Part shown: positions 51,407-62,146 of the stretch, one piece after another
How positions within the stretch are numbered: the first letter of the stretch is position 1
Layout: each line of letters begins with the position of its first letter
DNA from: Adhaeribacter rhizoryzae
GTDB lineage: Bacteria; Bacteroidota; Bacteroidia; Cytophagales; Hymenobacteraceae
Direction: 5' to 3'
NCBI RefSeq assembly: GCF_008629685.1
Contig: NZ_VWSF01000006.1
Coordinates: 1-64,000, forward strand
DNA length: 64,000 nucleotides
The notes under the pieces: model-generated
Databases searched by the model: none
The model's input: only the letters and a program-made list of their open reading frames with translations
Told to the model about the DNA's origin: nothing
Program-made: the position numbers and the translations under genes

Positions 51407-52966
51407 TTATAGCGGAATATTGCCATGCTTTTTACGGGGTAAAGTAGCTACTTTGTTTTCCAGCATTTTAAAGGCTTTTATTAGTTTTAACCGGGTTTGC
51501 CCCGGCATAATTACTTCGTCTATAAAGCCCCGGTGGGCGGCCCGGTAAGGTGTAGCAAACTTCTGCTGAAACTCCGCAATTTTTTCGGCTAGTTTGGCTT
51601 CCGGGTCTTCGGCGGCGGCTATTTCACGCTTAAATATTATTTCGGCCGCACCTTTGGCACCCATTACGGCAATTTCGGCGGAAGGCCAGGCAAAATTCAA
51701 ATCAGCGCCAATGTGTTTCGAGTTCATAACATCGTAGGCACCGCCGTAAGCTTTGCGGGTAATAACGGTAATGCGAGGCACTGTAGCTTCGCAAAAGGCA
51801 AATAGTAATTTTGCTCCGTTGCTGATAATGCCCCGCCATTCCTGGTCGGTACCCGGTAAAAAGCCCGGTACATCTTCGAGTACCAGCAACGGAATATTAA
51901 AGCAATCGCAGAACCGGACGAAACGCGCAGCTTTGGTACTGGCATTAATATCTAATACACCGGCTAAAACCGCGGGTTGGTTACCTACAATGCCAATGCT
52001 GCGGCCGGCCAGACGCGCAAAACCCACTACTATATTTTCGCCAAAATTTTTATGTACTTCAAAAAAGCTGCCTTCGTCAATAATGCCTTCAATAATTTCG
52101 CGCATATCGTAAGGCTGATTTGGATTTTCCGGAATAATGGCATCCAAAACTTTGCGGTACTCATCGTCGGTAGCTTCGTAAGCTTGGTGCGGCGTGGTAT
52201 CTTCGCAATTTTGCGGAATGTAGCTTAATAGTTTTTTAATGTACTGAATGCATTCCAGCTCGTTGGCGCAGGAAAAATGGGTAACCCCGCTTTTAGTGCT
52301 GTGGGTACTGGCACCGCCTAATTCTTCGGAAGTAACGTTTTCGTGGGTAACTGTTTTTACCACATTGGGTCCCGTTACAAACATGTAAGAGGTATTCTCC
52401 ACCATTAAAATAAAATCGGTAATGGCCGGCGAATAAACGGCCCCACCCGCGCAAGGGCCCATTACAGCCGATATTTGCGGAATTACGCCCGAGGCCAGGG
52501 TGTTCCGGTAAAATATATCGGCATAGCCACCCAACGAAACCACACCTTCTTGTATCCGGGCTCCACCGGAATCGTTCAGGCCAACAACGGGCGCGCCGTT
52601 TTTCATGGCCAGCTCCATAATTTTTACAATTTTTTCGGCGTGTGTTTCAGAAAGCGAACCGCCAAAAACCGTAAAATCCTGCGAGAAGACATAGACCAGC
52701 CTTCCGTTAATAGTACCATATCCGGTTACTACGCCATCGCCTAAGTAATATTCTTTATCCAGTCCAAAATCTTTAGAACGGTGCATGACAAATTTTCCGA
52801 TTTCTTCGAAAGAACCGGCATCCAGCAGTAAATCTAGGCGTTCGCGGGCAGTGAGTTTACCTTTATTGTGCTGGGCATCAATCCGGTCTTGGCCGCCCCC
52901 CAACAAAGCCTCGGCGTTTTTTCGGTTAAGTACTTCTATTTTGCTTCCTGCGCTGGTTTCTGACAT
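51407..52966 (-). CDS. Acyl-CoA carboxylase beta subunit (PccB-like)
   Basis: A 519-residue carboxyltransferase subunit that moves carboxyl groups from carboxybiotin to an acyl-CoA, typically propionyl-CoA. The N-terminal crotonase-like half contains [17 protein letters not shown] and [19 protein letters not shown]. The C-terminal half contains [17 protein letters not shown] and [10 protein letters not shown]. The partner biotin carboxylase and biotin carrier are not in the window. Substrate (propionyl- or acetyl-CoA) is inferred from close similarity of motifs. Confidence 0.9.
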   Translation of the reverse strand: MSETSAGSKIEVLNRKNAEALLGGGQDRIDAQHNKGKLTARERLDLLLDAGSFEEIGKFVMHRSKDFGLDKEYYLGDGVVTGYGTINGRLVYVFSQDFTVFGGSLSETHAEKIVKIMELAMKNGAPVVGLNDSGGARIQEGVVSLGGYADIFYRNTLASGVIPQISAVMGPCAGGAVYSPAITDFILMVENTSYMFVTGPNVVKTVTHENVTSEELGGASTHSTKSGVTHFSCANELECIQYIKKLLSYIPQNCEDTTPHQAYEATDDEYRKVLDAIIPENPNQPYDMREIIEGIIDEGSFFEVHKNFGENIVVGFARLAGRSIGIVGNQPAVLAGVLDINASTKAARFVRFCDCFNIPLLVLEDVPGFLPGTDQEWRGIISNGAKLLFAFCEATVPRITVITRKAYGGAYDVMNSKHIGADLNFAWPSAEIAVMGAKGAAEIIFKREIAAAEDPEAKLAEKIAEFQQKFATPYRAAHRGFIDEVIMPGQTRLKLIKAFKMLENKVATLPRKKHGNIPL

Positions 52967-53061
52967 ACAAATATTGTATCAACAAGAGTGGTCAAAGTTA
53001 TAAAAAACTCTGCTATAAAAACTTTTAAACGTACTATATTTTGCCTTAAAATAGGCAAAAA

Positions 53062-53087
53062 AAAGGCTGACCTAATGGCCAGCCTTT
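53062..53087 (-). terminator. Terminator after clpC
   Basis: Stem AAAGGCTG/CAGCCTTT with a 10-nt loop, 18 bp downstream of the minus-strand clpC stop; T-tract on the minus-strand side. Confidence 0.65.
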
Positions 53088-53104
53088 ATTATTTAAATCT
53101 AATA

Positions 53105-55678
53105 TTATTCACCAGTCTTTGGATCTGCCGGAGCTGATTCTGATGATTCCTCAGGTAGCTTTGGTTTGCCGCTGCTCTCAGAACGGAAAGTTAATACTTC
53201 TTTTCCTTCTTCGTGGTCGGCAATAATTATGTCACCGTTGGTCACATCGGCCCGCAGAATTTCTTCCGCAATTGGGTCTTCCAGGTATTTCTGAATGGCC
53301 CGGTTCAGAGGACGCGCACCGTATTTGGGATCGTAACCTTTATCCGCTACAAAATCTTTGGCCTTATCGGTCAGTTCAATTTTGTAACCTAAAGTTTCTA
53401 AGCGCTTAAACAGTTTGCTCAAAGAGATATCAATAATTTTATGAATATCTTCGCGACCCAACGAGTTAAAAACGATTACATCATCCAGACGGTTCAGGAA
53501 CTCCGGCGAGAAGGTTTTCTTCAGCGCGTTGGAGATAGTACCCCGCATAATATCATCCAGATTTTCTTGCTTGGCTTTGGTTGAGAAACCAATACCGGCG
53601 CCAAAATCCTGTAAATCGCGGGCCCCAATATTCGAAGTCATGATAATAATGGTGTTCCGGAAGTCAACTTTCCGGCCTAAACCATCGGTCAGCACGCCAT
53701 CGTCGAGTACCTGCAACAACAAGTTATAAATATCCGGGTGCGCTTTCTCAATCTCATCCAGCAAGATTACACTATAAGGCTTCCGACGAATTTTCTCCGT
53801 TAACTGCCCACCTTCTTCATAACCTACGTAGCCCGGAGGCGCTCCTACCAACCGCGATACACTGAATTTCTCCATGTACTCGCTCATGTCAATGCGCACC
53901 AAAGCGTCTTCTTTATCGAAGAGGTAAGTAGCCAATACTTTCGCTAATTCGGTTTTACCAACCCCGGTTGGGCCTAAGAATACAAAAGAACCAATCGGCT
54001 TTTTCGGATCTTTCAGACCCACCCGGGTACGCTGAATAGCTTTTACTAATTGCTTGATGGCTTTTTCCTGGCCAATTACTTTGTCCTGGAGCTCATCGCC
54101 CATGCTCAGTAATTTCTGGCTTTCGTTTTGGGCAATCCGTTTTACCGGAATGCCGGTCATCATGGCAATTACTTCGGCTACGTTTTCTTCTTTAACGGTA
54201 TAGCGTTTTTTCTTGGTTTCGTCTTCCCAGTTCTTTTTAGCTATATCCAGTTGGTCTAGCAGGCGTTTTTCTTTATCGCGCAGTTGGGCCGCTTCTTCGT
54301 ATTTCTGGCTTTTTACTACCCGGTTTTTCTCGGTTTTAATATTCTCAATCTGTTCTTCCAGTTTCAGAATATCTTCCGGTACTACAATATTATTAATGTG
54401 TACGCGGGCACCAGCTTCGTCCAGAATATCAATGGCTTTGTCTGGTAAGAACCGGTCGCTCATGTATCTGTCCGATAATTTAACGCAGGCTTCAATGGCC
54501 TTATCGGTATAAATTACATGGTGGTGATCCTGGTACTTGTCTTTAATGTTGTTCAGAATCTCGATGGTTTCTTCCGGCGTGGTTGGGTCTACCATTACAA
54601 TCTGGAAACGACGGGCCAAAGCACCATCTTTCTCAATGTATTGGCGATACTCATCCAGGGTAGTAGCCCCGATGCATTGAATTTCGCCGCGGGCCAAAGC
54701 CGGTTTAAACATGTTAGAGGCATCCAATGATCCGGAAGCGCCACCGGCGCCCACAATGGTATGCAACTCATCTATAAACAATATTACATCCGGCGATTTT
54801 TCCAGCTCGTTCATAACGGCTTTCATCCGCTCTTCAAACTGACCCCGGTATTTGGTACCAGCTACCAAAGAAGCCAGGTCTAAAGTTACCACTCGCTTGT
54901 TAAACAATACGCGCGATACTTTTTTCTGCACAATGCGCAGCGCCAAGCCTTCGGCAATGGCGGTTTTACCAACACCCGGTTCGCCAATTAATATCGGGTT
55001 GTTTTTCTTACGGCGGCTGAGTACCTGGGCTACCCGCTCAATTTCTTTTTCCCGGCCCACAATAGGGTCAAGTTTATCGTCTTCGGCGAGTTTAGTCAGG
55101 TCGCGGCCAAAATTATCGAGTACCGGAGTACGCGATTTTTCGCCGGGCTTTTTAGCAGTACTGCCTTTGGCAGAACCCGAGCTGCCAAATAATTTATCAT
55201 TATCGTTATCATCATCGGTGTCGGATGACGCCATTGGATTATTATTCTGATAATCCAGTGAATCTCTGATTGCTTCGTAGTTCACGTTGAATTTGGCTAA
55301 AGTTTGTGATGAAATATTATCTTCATCCCGCAGGATGGAAAGCAACAAATGTTCCGTACCGATAATATCACTCTTAAAAATCTTTGCCTCCAGGTACGTA
55401 ATCTTCAATACTTTTTCGGTTTGCTTCGTCAGCGGTATACTGCCGGTAATACTGGTGTTGTGCGAAGCCGTATTACGGGTAGCCTGCTCCAGTGCATATT
55501 TTAATTCGTCGATCGAAACGCCAAGTTTTTTCAACAAGGTTATCGCCGTGCCTTCGCCCTCCCGGATCATGCCCAACAATAAGTGTTCGGTACCTATATA
55601 GTCATGCCCCAGGCGAATAGCTTCTTCACGGCTGAGCGAGATTACCTCCTTCACTCTATTTGAGAATTTAGCTTCCAT
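53105..55678 (-). CDS. clpC: ATP-dependent Clp protease ATP-binding subunit ClpC
   Basis: An 857-residue AAA+ unfoldase that feeds substrates to ClpP. The Clp_N repeats fill residues 1-145, the first AAA module has Walker A GEPGVGKT, and a UVR motif lies near 430-465 ([28 protein letters not shown]). The second AAA module has GPTGVGKT. The tail ends in an acidic stretch ([14 protein letters not shown]). No ctsR/mcsA/mcsB partner genes are adjacent, as is normal in Bacteroidota. The downstream minus-strand region has a terminator. Confidence 0.95.
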   Translation of the reverse strand: MEAKFSNRVKEVISLSREEAIRLGHDYIGTEHLLLGMIREGEGTAITLLKKLGVSIDELKYALEQATRNTASHNTSITGSIPLTKQTEKVLKITYLEAKIFKSDIIGTEHLLLSILRDEDNISSQTLAKFNVNYEAIRDSLDYQNNNPMASSDTDDDNDNDKLFGSSGSAKGSTAKKPGEKSRTPVLDNFGRDLTKLAEDDKLDPIVGREKEIERVAQVLSRRKKNNPILIGEPGVGKTAIAEGLALRIVQKKVSRVLFNKRVVTLDLASLVAGTKYRGQFEERMKAVMNELEKSPDVILFIDELHTIVGAGGASGSLDASNMFKPALARGEIQCIGATTLDEYRQYIEKDGALARRFQIVMVDPTTPEETIEILNNIKDKYQDHHHVIYTDKAIEACVKLSDRYMSDRFLPDKAIDILDEAGARVHINNIVVPEDILKLEEQIENIKTEKNRVVKSQKYEEAAQLRDKEKRLLDQLDIAKKNWEDETKKKRYTVKEENVAEVIAMMTGIPVKRIAQNESQKLLSMGDELQDKVIGQEKAIKQLVKAIQRTRVGLKDPKKPIGSFVFLGPTGVGKTELAKVLATYLFDKEDALVRIDMSEYMEKFSVSRLVGAPPGYVGYEEGGQLTEKIRRKPYSVILLDEIEKAHPDIYNLLLQVLDDGVLTDGLGRKVDFRNTIIIMTSNIGARDLQDFGAGIGFSTKAKQENLDDIMRGTISNALKKTFSPEFLNRLDDVIVFNSLGREDIHKIIDISLSKLFKRLETLGYKIELTDKAKDFVADKGYDPKYGARPLNRAIQKYLEDPIAEEILRADVTNGDIIIADHEEGKEVLTFRSESSGKPKLPEESSESAPADPKTGE

Positions 55679-55765
55679 TTATTAAAAGATAAAATAGTAA
55701 GTAATGTTTAATTTCTGATGCTTGCCTAAACAGCTTTGCCTCTTAGGTAAACAAGCAACAGCTTG

Positions 55766-56389
55766 TTAATGTTCAGGAGCGGCGGGGCTGGCCTGTAAAT
55801 AAAATAGGGCCTCCGGGCCTTGTAAAAACAATACATCAATTATACTCAAGTCAGGTACAAATTGTTTGCCAAAAACCTGATTGTATTGTTTAATGTCCAA
55901 AATGGCAGAGTTTAACTTTGGATGTATTTTGTTGCGAAAATCTGCAACGGCTCCTGTGTATGCCGGAATATACGATTCGGTGAGTAAAATCGGTTTTTTA
56001 ATATTCAGGCATTTCATAAAGAAACGTAAAAGCGCCAGATTTAATTCGAACAAATACGTGTTCTTTCGTTCATAAATCTGTTGCAGGTAATCGCTGTAAT
56101 ACGCAAAGAACGGGGCACTGCCATAAGCCGAGCGGATACTGCGCCAATGCACCTTAATCCAATCCTGGCTGTAGTCTATTTCGAGTTCGGTTATTTTGGT
56201 TTTGCGGTTTCCTTTCTTTACCGGAATAGTTAAATCCTGGGGACCGTGCGACGTTAGAATCCGGCACCGGTTCCGGTAACTTTGTTTTATATAGTGTTCG
56301 TGTTGTTCAATTAAAATACTTTCGGCCCGAAGCACCTGCTGAAAATAGGCAATGCTGGGGTTATATTGTATTTCGGTTAATAAAATCAT
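55766..56389 (-). CDS. WbqC family protein
   Basis: A 207-residue WbqC-like protein. The family hallmarks are ILLTEIQYNPSIAYFQQVLRAE at the start and YRNRCRILTSHGPQDLTIPVKKG. WbqC proteins are linked to O-antigen and surface glycan biosynthesis, perhaps amino-sugar modification, but their chemistry is not established. It lies downstream of clpC's upstream region and next to the divergent lipid acyltransferase, which suits an envelope function. Confidence 0.82.
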   Translation of the reverse strand: MILLTEIQYNPSIAYFQQVLRAESILIEQHEHYIKQSYRNRCRILTSHGPQDLTIPVKKGNRKTKITELEIDYSQDWIKVHWRSIRSAYGSAPFFAYYSDYLQQIYERKNTYLFELNLALLRFFMKCLNIKKPILLTESYIPAYTGAVADFRNKIHPKLNSAILDIKQYNQVFGKQFVPDLSIIDVLFLQGPEALFYLQASPAAPEH

Positions 56390-56487
56390 GTTGGGTAAGC
56401 AGCGGCCTAAGACTTTTGCTATATTAGCATAATTTTATCTTTTAAACCGATTTAAATTACAAATTAGTTATTACACTAACAAATACC

Positions 56488-57387
56488 GTGCTCAAAAAAC
56501 CAGCCTTGCGCAAACGCGATTACCCGTTGTGGTGGCTGCTACAGGGGCTTTCGCATTTACCTTTTGAGTTCTTATACTTGCTGGCCGATTTTGTTTATTT
56601 TTTACTTTTTTATGTGGTACAGTACCGCAAAAAAGTAGTTTACAGCAATCTTAAAAACTCTTTTCCAGATAAAAGTACCGCCGAAATTCACCGGATAGCC
56701 AAACAATTTTACCATAACCTGGCCGATATTATTTTCGAAATATTGAAATTAGGCAGTATTTCGGTGGCCGAGCTGCAGCGGCGGGTTAGTTACCAAAATT
56801 GGGAGTTGCTGCAGGAATATACCAATCAGGGTACTTCGGTTATTGGTTTAAGTTCGCACGCCGGCAACTGGGAATGGGAACTGGCAGCTTCAACTAATAT
56901 ATTTTCGGCGCCCATGGATGGCGTTTACAAACCACTAAGCAATCCTTTTTTTGAAGTGTACATGCGTTTTCTGCGCAGCCGGTTGGGGGCTTACCCGGTT
57001 CGGATGAAAGAAGTATTGCGCCACCTGGTATTGCACCGGCAGGAGCCCCGTATTTTATGCCTGCTCTCCGACCAAATTCCGCCCCGCGGCGAAATACAAT
57101 ATTGGACCAATTTTTTAAACCAGGATACCGCTTTTTACGTGGGAGCCGATAAGCTAGCTGCGGCTTTTAAGTACCCGGTGGTATTTGTGGGAGCCGAACG
57201 TATAAAACGCGGTTATTACCAATTTACGTTTCAATTATTAGCCGAAAAAGGTAGTGTTACCAACCCCGAAGACTACAGTGTAATTGAAGCCTATGCCCGC
57301 GAGTTGGAAAAATGGGTACAACGCTATCCCGCCGATTATTTATGGTCGCACCGGCGCTGGAAGCACAAGCGGCCAGCCGACGCGTAA
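56488..57387 (+). CDS. Lysophospholipid/lipid A acyltransferase (LpxL/HtrB-like)
   Basis: A 299-residue membrane-associated acyltransferase. It has an N-terminal hydrophobic segment (LLQGLSHLPFEFLYLLADFVYFLLFYVVQY) and the HX4E-type catalytic motif SHAGNWEWEL near residue 128. Further conserved parts are RFLRSRLGAYPVRM and LLSDQIPP. It adds secondary acyl chains to lipid A precursors in the inner membrane. The start is GTG at 56488. Close in function to the neighbouring envelope genes. Confidence 0.87.
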   Translation: MLKKPALRKRDYPLWWLLQGLSHLPFEFLYLLADFVYFLLFYVVQYRKKVVYSNLKNSFPDKSTAEIHRIAKQFYHNLADIIFEILKLGSISVAELQRRVSYQNWELLQEYTNQGTSVIGLSSHAGNWEWELAASTNIFSAPMDGVYKPLSNPFFEVYMRFLRSRLGAYPVRMKEVLRHLVLHRQEPRILCLLSDQIPPRGEIQYWTNFLNQDTAFYVGADKLAAAFKYPVVFVGAERIKRGYYQFTFQLLAEKGSVTNPEDYSVIEAYARELEKWVQRYPADYLWSHRRWKHKRPADA

Positions 57388-57544
57388 GCCGCTGATAATT
57401 TAGCTTGGATACTCTTCAACACGCCTTTTAATCGGGAGAAATAGTTTTATTTTCCTAATTTGCCGGTTTCATAAGTTCGTTTGCCCAATTATGGGGTAAA
57501 AGGAGAATTATTATTGCTGTTTTACTCAAAACAAAAGCGCTGAT

Positions 57545-58762
57545 ATGGTAAATACTATTCGTCCTAAATTCTTTAACCGCAAAACTTTTCGCGAATTTTT
57601 AAAGTCTGGTTCTGCCGGCGGAATTATCCTGATTGCCTGCTTAATTTTTTCCTTAATTATTGCTAATTCACCACTAGGTACGGGCTTCGAGCATTTACTT
57701 TCCCGCGAAATAGGTTACCAGTCCAGTAACCTGGAACTACGTTATTCGGTGCTGCTTTGGATTAACGACGGGCTAATGGCCATATTTTTTCTGTTGGTTG
57801 GGTTGGAGATAAAGCGGGAATTGGTAGAAGGGGAGCTTTCTTCTTTTAAACAGGCGGCCTTACCGGTATTTGCAGCAGTAGGGGGTATGTTAGTGCCGGC
57901 CGCTATTTATGCCTTGTTAAATAATGGTACCGATACAGCCAATGGTTGGGGTATACCCATGGCTACCGATATTGCCTTTGCCATTGCGGTGCTTTCCCTT
58001 TTGGGCAAGCAGGTACCGCTTTCTTTAAAAGTATTTTTAACCGCCCTGGCCATTGTCGATGATTTAGGGGCTATTCTGGTAATTGCTTTATTTTATTCCA
58101 CGGAGATGCACCTGAATTATTTATTATACGCCGGCGGAGTTTTTGCCCTGCTGATAGCTTTTAACTTACTCGGCTTCAAAAATTTAGCTTTTTACCTTAT
58201 TCCGGGAGTATTTATGTGGTATTTTATTCATCACTCCGGTATTCATGCCACTATTGCCGGCGTACTTACGGCCCTTACGTTGCCCACCACTCCGGGCGCC
58301 GAAGAATCTCCCCTGGAAAAATTAGAACACGGGTTAACCAAACCGGTAAACTTTTTTATCATGCCCTTATTTGCGTTAGCTAATACCAACATCCGGTTCG
58401 AGGCCGACATGATAGATGGTCTTACCAGCAATTTAGGGTTGGGCATTATTTTGGGCTTATTTATAGGCAAGCCGTTGGGTATTACTTTAATTTCGTGGCT
58501 ATCGGTAAATTTAAGAATCAGCAGTCTACCCAGTGGCGTAAGGTGGTCGCAAATATTGGGGGCCGGCATACTTGCGGGCATCGGTTTTACCATGTCTATA
58601 TTTATTGCTTTGTTGTCTTTTAGCAATCCGCTTCACCAAACTGAAGCCAAGTTTTCTATTCTGATAGCCTCTCTTTTAGCTGGCTTAGTAGGTTTTGTCG
58701 TTCTGAAATGGCTAGGTAAAAAGACTGTTACAGCCGATAAAACAATAATCCAGCATAAATAA
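57545..58762 (+). CDS. nhaA: Na+/H+ antiporter NhaA
   Basis: A 405-residue inner-membrane antiporter with about 12 helices, from IILIACLIFSLIIAN at the N-terminus to the C-terminal SLLAGLVGFVVLKWLG. The key TM motif FAIAVLSLLG-KQVPLSLKVFLTALAIVDDLGAILVI contains the two adjacent aspartates that bind Na+ and H+. It exchanges sodium for protons and is probably induced by salt or alkaline pH. No NhaR-like regulator is adjacent. A 157-bp leader precedes it, in which I see no named riboswitch. Confidence 0.92.
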   Translation: MVNTIRPKFFNRKTFREFLKSGSAGGIILIACLIFSLIIANSPLGTGFEHLLSREIGYQSSNLELRYSVLLWINDGLMAIFFLLVGLEIKRELVEGELSSFKQAALPVFAAVGGMLVPAAIYALLNNGTDTANGWGIPMATDIAFAIAVLSLLGKQVPLSLKVFLTALAIVDDLGAILVIALFYSTEMHLNYLLYAGGVFALLIAFNLLGFKNLAFYLIPGVFMWYFIHHSGIHATIAGVLTALTLPTTPGAEESPLEKLEHGLTKPVNFFIMPLFALANTNIRFEADMIDGLTSNLGLGIILGLFIGKPLGITLISWLSVNLRISSLPSGVRWSQILGAGILAGIGFTMSIFIALLSFSNPLHQTEAKFSILIASLLAGLVGFVVLKWLGKKTVTADKTIIQHK

Positions 58763-58963
58763 ACTTAACAAAAATATTGCTGCTTAATAAATTATGCTGG
58801 GTAGCACTTTTGTAATAACTCAAAAGTTGGCGGATTAAATGCGGCTAATATTTAAGTGCTGCATCACTCTTGGGTGAAGTTTACTGTTTTGGCACCCGAG
58901 AAAAGTCAGGAAAAATTACTTTACTTTTTCAGTAATCGCCGTATTCCCGAATGCCGGATTTCT

Positions 58964-59761
58964 ATGTTGAAGGTTAGTATAATAATGCTTTGCCTGGTAG
59001 CCGGAATATTCCTGATCCTGATGGGCGTAGTTTTTTGGGTGCAGGATAGGTTAATATTTTTTCCGGAGAAGGTACCGGTTGCTTACCGCTACCCGTTTCA
59101 GCAGCCATTTAAAGAAATATATTTAAATACGCCCGATGGTAACCAAATACATGCGCTGCATTTTAAGGCTAAACAACCCAAAGGAGTTATGCTTTATTTT
59201 CATGGCAACGCCGGCAGTTTGCGTTCGTGGGGTTATTTAGCCGAAGAATTGCTGGTTTACGGCTACGATGTGTTTATGCCCGATTACCGCAGCTTTGGTA
59301 AAAGTACCGGAAAATTAAGCCCTGATAATTTATACCAGGATGCGCAATTAACTTATGATTATCTGCGGCAAAGCTTTTCGGAAGAACAAATAATAATATT
59401 TGGCCGCTCTATTGGAACCGGTGTGGCTACCAAACTGGCCTCCGATAATAAACCGAAGCAACTCTTGTTAGAAACACCTTTTTATAATTTTGCCGATGTC
59501 GCCAAAACCCATTATCCTTATTTGCCCGTTTCGGCTTTGTTAAAATATACATTCCGCTCCGATAAATGGATAAAAAAGGTAAGCTGTCAGGTTTATATTT
59601 TCCACGGTACCGCCGATGAAGTTGTACCTTTTAGTTCCGGCAAAAAATTGGCGCAATTGCTAAATAACTCCAATAACCTGGTAGTAATTAAAGGCGGCGG
59701 ACATAATAATTTAAGCAGTTTTCCGGTTTACCGCGAAGCTTTAGCCAGAATTTTAAAGTAA
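58964..59761 (+). CDS. Alpha/beta hydrolase (membrane anchored)
   Basis: A 265-residue serine hydrolase of the 2-hydroxymuconate/BAAT-like fold. An N-terminal helix (IIMLCLVAGIFLILMGVVFW) anchors it, followed by oxyanion-hole LYFHGNAGS and the nucleophile elbow FGRSIGTG. The catalytic aspartate is in HGTADEVVPF and the histidine in GGGHNNL. I chose the ATG at 58964; a GTG at 58856 would put 36 unusual residues ahead of the anchor. Substrate unknown. Confidence 0.82.
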   Translation: MLKVSIIMLCLVAGIFLILMGVVFWVQDRLIFFPEKVPVAYRYPFQQPFKEIYLNTPDGNQIHALHFKAKQPKGVMLYFHGNAGSLRSWGYLAEELLVYGYDVFMPDYRSFGKSTGKLSPDNLYQDAQLTYDYLRQSFSEEQIIIFGRSIGTGVATKLASDNKPKQLLLETPFYNFADVAKTHYPYLPVSALLKYTFRSDKWIKKVSCQVYIFHGTADEVVPFSSGKKLAQLLNNSNNLVVIKGGGHNNLSSFPVYREALARILK

Positions 59762-59815
59762 ATCTGCCATTTAGGTTTAACCAACCAGCGCCGGAATTTT
59801 TTGAATAAATAACCG

Positions 59816-59823
59816 TACCTTTG
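59816..59823 (+). promoter_or_regulatory. Predicted -7 box TACCTTTG of the methyltransferase gene
   Basis: TAnnTTTG 28 nt before the ATG at 59852; the -33 element is at a non-ideal distance (TTTG at 59800-59803), so this is uncertain. Confidence 0.35.
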
Positions 59824-59851
59824 CCGCCGGAAATAATTTAAATTTTTGTAG

Positions 59852-61042
59852 ATGAAAGAATTTGCCCGCGTAATCCTGCACGGCGGAAAAGACCATTCGC
59901 TGAAGCGCCGCCACCCCTGGGTTTTTTCCGGGGCTATTAAAAAAATACAGGGCGAAGTAGCAGAAGGCGAAGCTGTAGAAGTATTTAGTGCCGGCGGCGA
60001 ATATTTGGGCACCGGTCATTACCAACCCGGCGGTTCTATTGCCGTGCGGATATTTTCTTTTGAGCGCGTAGAACTTAATTTTAATTTCTGGAAAGAAAGA
60101 ATAAACCAGGCTTACACCTACCGGCGGGCATTAAATTTTATAGAAAATAACAATACCAATGTGTACCGGCTGGTTTTTGCCGAAGGAGATAGTTTGCCCG
60201 GCCTGGTAGTAGATGTGTATAATAATACCGCCGTAATGCAATGCCACACCATTGGCATGTACCGCATCCGCGAAACCTTAGCCCAGGCCATTGTAGAAGT
60301 AGGTGCGCCCACCATTACAGCCGTTTACGATAAAAGCGCCGAAACCCTGCTGGCCAAAGCTGCCGCCCAAGCAACCAACGGTTACCTGATTGGGGAAGCC
60401 ACCGACAGCCAGGTAGTACAGGAAAATAATAATAAATTTACGGTAGACTGGGTGCACGGACAAAAAACCGGCTTCTTCATCGATCAGCGCGAAAACCGCT
60501 CTTTGCTGGCGCAATATTCCCAAGGCAAATCGGTACTGAATACCTTTTGCTATACCGGCGGGTTTTCTATTTATTCGCTTAATGCCGGGGCAAGTTTGGT
60601 GCATTCCGTGGATAGTTCTAAAAAAGCCATTGAACTCACCGATAAAAATGTTGAACTAAACGGTACTGCCGATCGGCACGAATCTTTTGCGGTTGATACC
60701 TTTTCTTTCCTGAAAGAAAACCCGGCTACGTACGATATAATTATCTTGGACCCACCGGCTTTTGCCAAGCACCAGAACGTGCGGCACAATGCCGTTATGG
60801 GTTATAAACGCCTAAACGTTGAAGGTATAAAACACATTAAACCCAGCGGTATTTTATTTACTTTTTCCTGCTCGCAGGTTGTAGACCGGTATTTATTTAA
60901 CAATACGGTTATGGCCGCTGCTATTGAAGCCGGCCGCAATATTAAAATTATGCACCAACTCAGCCAGCCCGCCGATCACCCGGTAAGCATTTACCATCCC
61001 GAAGGGGAATATTTAAAAGGTTTGGTATTGTATGTAGAGTAG
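59852..61042 (+). CDS. 23S rRNA (cytosine) methyltransferase, RlmI-like
   Basis: A 396-residue enzyme with an N-terminal PUA RNA-binding domain (about 1-75, LHGGKDHSLKRRHPWVFSGAIK) and a Rossmann methyltransferase. SAM motif I is in LNTFCYTGGFSIYSLNAGA, and the catalytic motif is DIIILDPPAFAKHQ. It is followed by the later FTFSCSQVVDRYLF with a conserved Cys. It likely methylates C1962 of 23S rRNA, as RlmI does. Monocistronic, with a terminator at 61079. Confidence 0.88.
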   Translation: MKEFARVILHGGKDHSLKRRHPWVFSGAIKKIQGEVAEGEAVEVFSAGGEYLGTGHYQPGGSIAVRIFSFERVELNFNFWKERINQAYTYRRALNFIENNNTNVYRLVFAEGDSLPGLVVDVYNNTAVMQCHTIGMYRIRETLAQAIVEVGAPTITAVYDKSAETLLAKAAAQATNGYLIGEATDSQVVQENNNKFTVDWVHGQKTGFFIDQRENRSLLAQYSQGKSVLNTFCYTGGFSIYSLNAGASLVHSVDSSKKAIELTDKNVELNGTADRHESFAVDTFSFLKENPATYDIIILDPPAFAKHQNVRHNAVMGYKRLNVEGIKHIKPSGILFTFSCSQVVDRYLFNNTVMAAAIEAGRNIKIMHQLSQPADHPVSIYHPEGEYLKGLVLYVE

Positions 61043-61078
61043 CATGTTTTACCTATTAATTTAAATTTGCTAACATTG

Positions 61079-61112
61079 AAAAAGGCGGACGGTATTAACC
61101 GGCCGCCTTTTT
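61079..61112. terminator. Terminator between the methyltransferase and lipoprotein genes
   Basis: Stem AAAAAGGCGGACGGT/ACCGGCCGCCTTTTTT with one mismatch and a 4-nt loop region; T-tract and A-tract on the two exits make it usable from both sides. Confidence 0.8.
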
Positions 61113-61138
61113 TATTAGTTTATGTTTTATTTACAAGA

Positions 61139-62146
61139 CTATACAATAGGCACAATGGCGCCGCAATGGAACTTTTGTATATAATCGTCTAAAGTTTTGG
61201 CCGCGTTTTTTAAGTTAGTGGTACCAGTATTAAAGGACTTGGTATTAATGTTAGCGGGCGTGGCTAATTTGCCGGTATAAAAAGTATCTATAAAGGCTAA
61301 AGCTTGCGCAACTGAAAGGCCAGTAGTGGAATCAACCCATGATAAATTTACAGCTTTGCCGCTGGCAATACTTAACTTAATGGCACTGGCTTGTAAAAAG
61401 GCCATTTTCGCATCGGTCATACCAGTTTTGGCATTTGAAGTACGGAAAATATCGCGGGCTACTTCTTTGCAATACGTATTAGAACCTAATATTACAGAAC
61501 CGTTAGGGCATTCAAGCGTGCTGTTTGGCCATTCTACATTAGGCTTAGCAAAATAATATCCTAATGAGAAAGAACAACCATCTTCGGTTGGAGGAGGTGT
61601 AGTGCAATCTTTAACAGTATAGGTAAAATAACGGGAGTGCGGGTAGCCGCTTAAATCAAAAGACAAAGTACCGGCCCAAGCTTGTCCATTACCCTGAACA
61701 GTTGCTAAAGCAAAAATATTTAACACATTGCCCGGAACTGCTGCAATATCGCTTAAAGGAACCGTCATCGTAGATAAGCTAATATTGTCAGAGGCTAAGA
61801 AATCTCTATCAAAAGCATATTTTGGCGAAGGATTGATTGCGGTTGGGTCCTCCAAAAAGCCAACCTGCGTCTTAATTAATTTTTCTCCGTTACCGGTTAT
61901 AAAGGTTATATAAATATTGTTTGCATCCTGGCATACCGTTACAGAGCCTACTAAACTTAAACTAGGACTACTTTCGGAACCTGTAATTTTGTTTAAATCT
62001 AGGTTCGTGCATTGGGAGCAATCATCCAAAGAATTTGAGGTACTTGAAACAGGCGCCACACCAGATAGTTGGTCGTCTTTGGAACAGGAGAGGAAGAAAC
62101 AACAAAACAATAGGGTAAAGAGCGAATGTTTGAATAAATTTTTCAT
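61139..62146 (-). CDS. Putative lipoprotein of unknown function
   Basis: A 335-residue exported protein not recognised by family. The ATG ending at 62146 opens a lipoprotein signal (MKNLFKHSLFTLLFCCFFLSC, Cys21); the frame's upstream ATG at 62227 adds an unrelated hydrophobic stretch. The mature part has two cysteine pairs (DDCSQC, PPTEDGC). The first half looks beta-rich, with a helical C-terminal region (TNLKNAAKTLDDYIQKF). It probably lies on the outer membrane. The C-terminal HCGA could form a disulfide. Confidence 0.7.
   Translation of the reverse strand: MKNLFKHSLFTLLFCCFFLSCSKDDQLSGVAPVSSTSNSLDDCSQCTNLDLNKITGSESSPSLSLVGSVTVCQDANNIYITFITGNGEKLIKTQVGFLEDPTAINPSPKYAFDRDFLASDNISLSTMTVPLSDIAAVPGNVLNIFALATVQGNGQAWAGTLSFDLSGYPHSRYFTYTVKDCTTPPPTEDGCSFSLGYYFAKPNVEWPNSTLECPNGSVILGSNTYCKEVARDIFRTSNAKTGMTDAKMAFLQASAIKLSIASGKAVNLSWVDSTTGLSVAQALAFIDTFYTGKLATPANINTKSFNTGTTNLKNAAKTLDDYIQKFHCGAIVPIV

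Noticed and set aside
57388-57544. Leader of nhaA as a sodium or other riboswitch
   Set aside because: I looked for a known motif and a strong stem but found only one weak stem (CCCAATTATGGGG); no named riboswitch can be supported.
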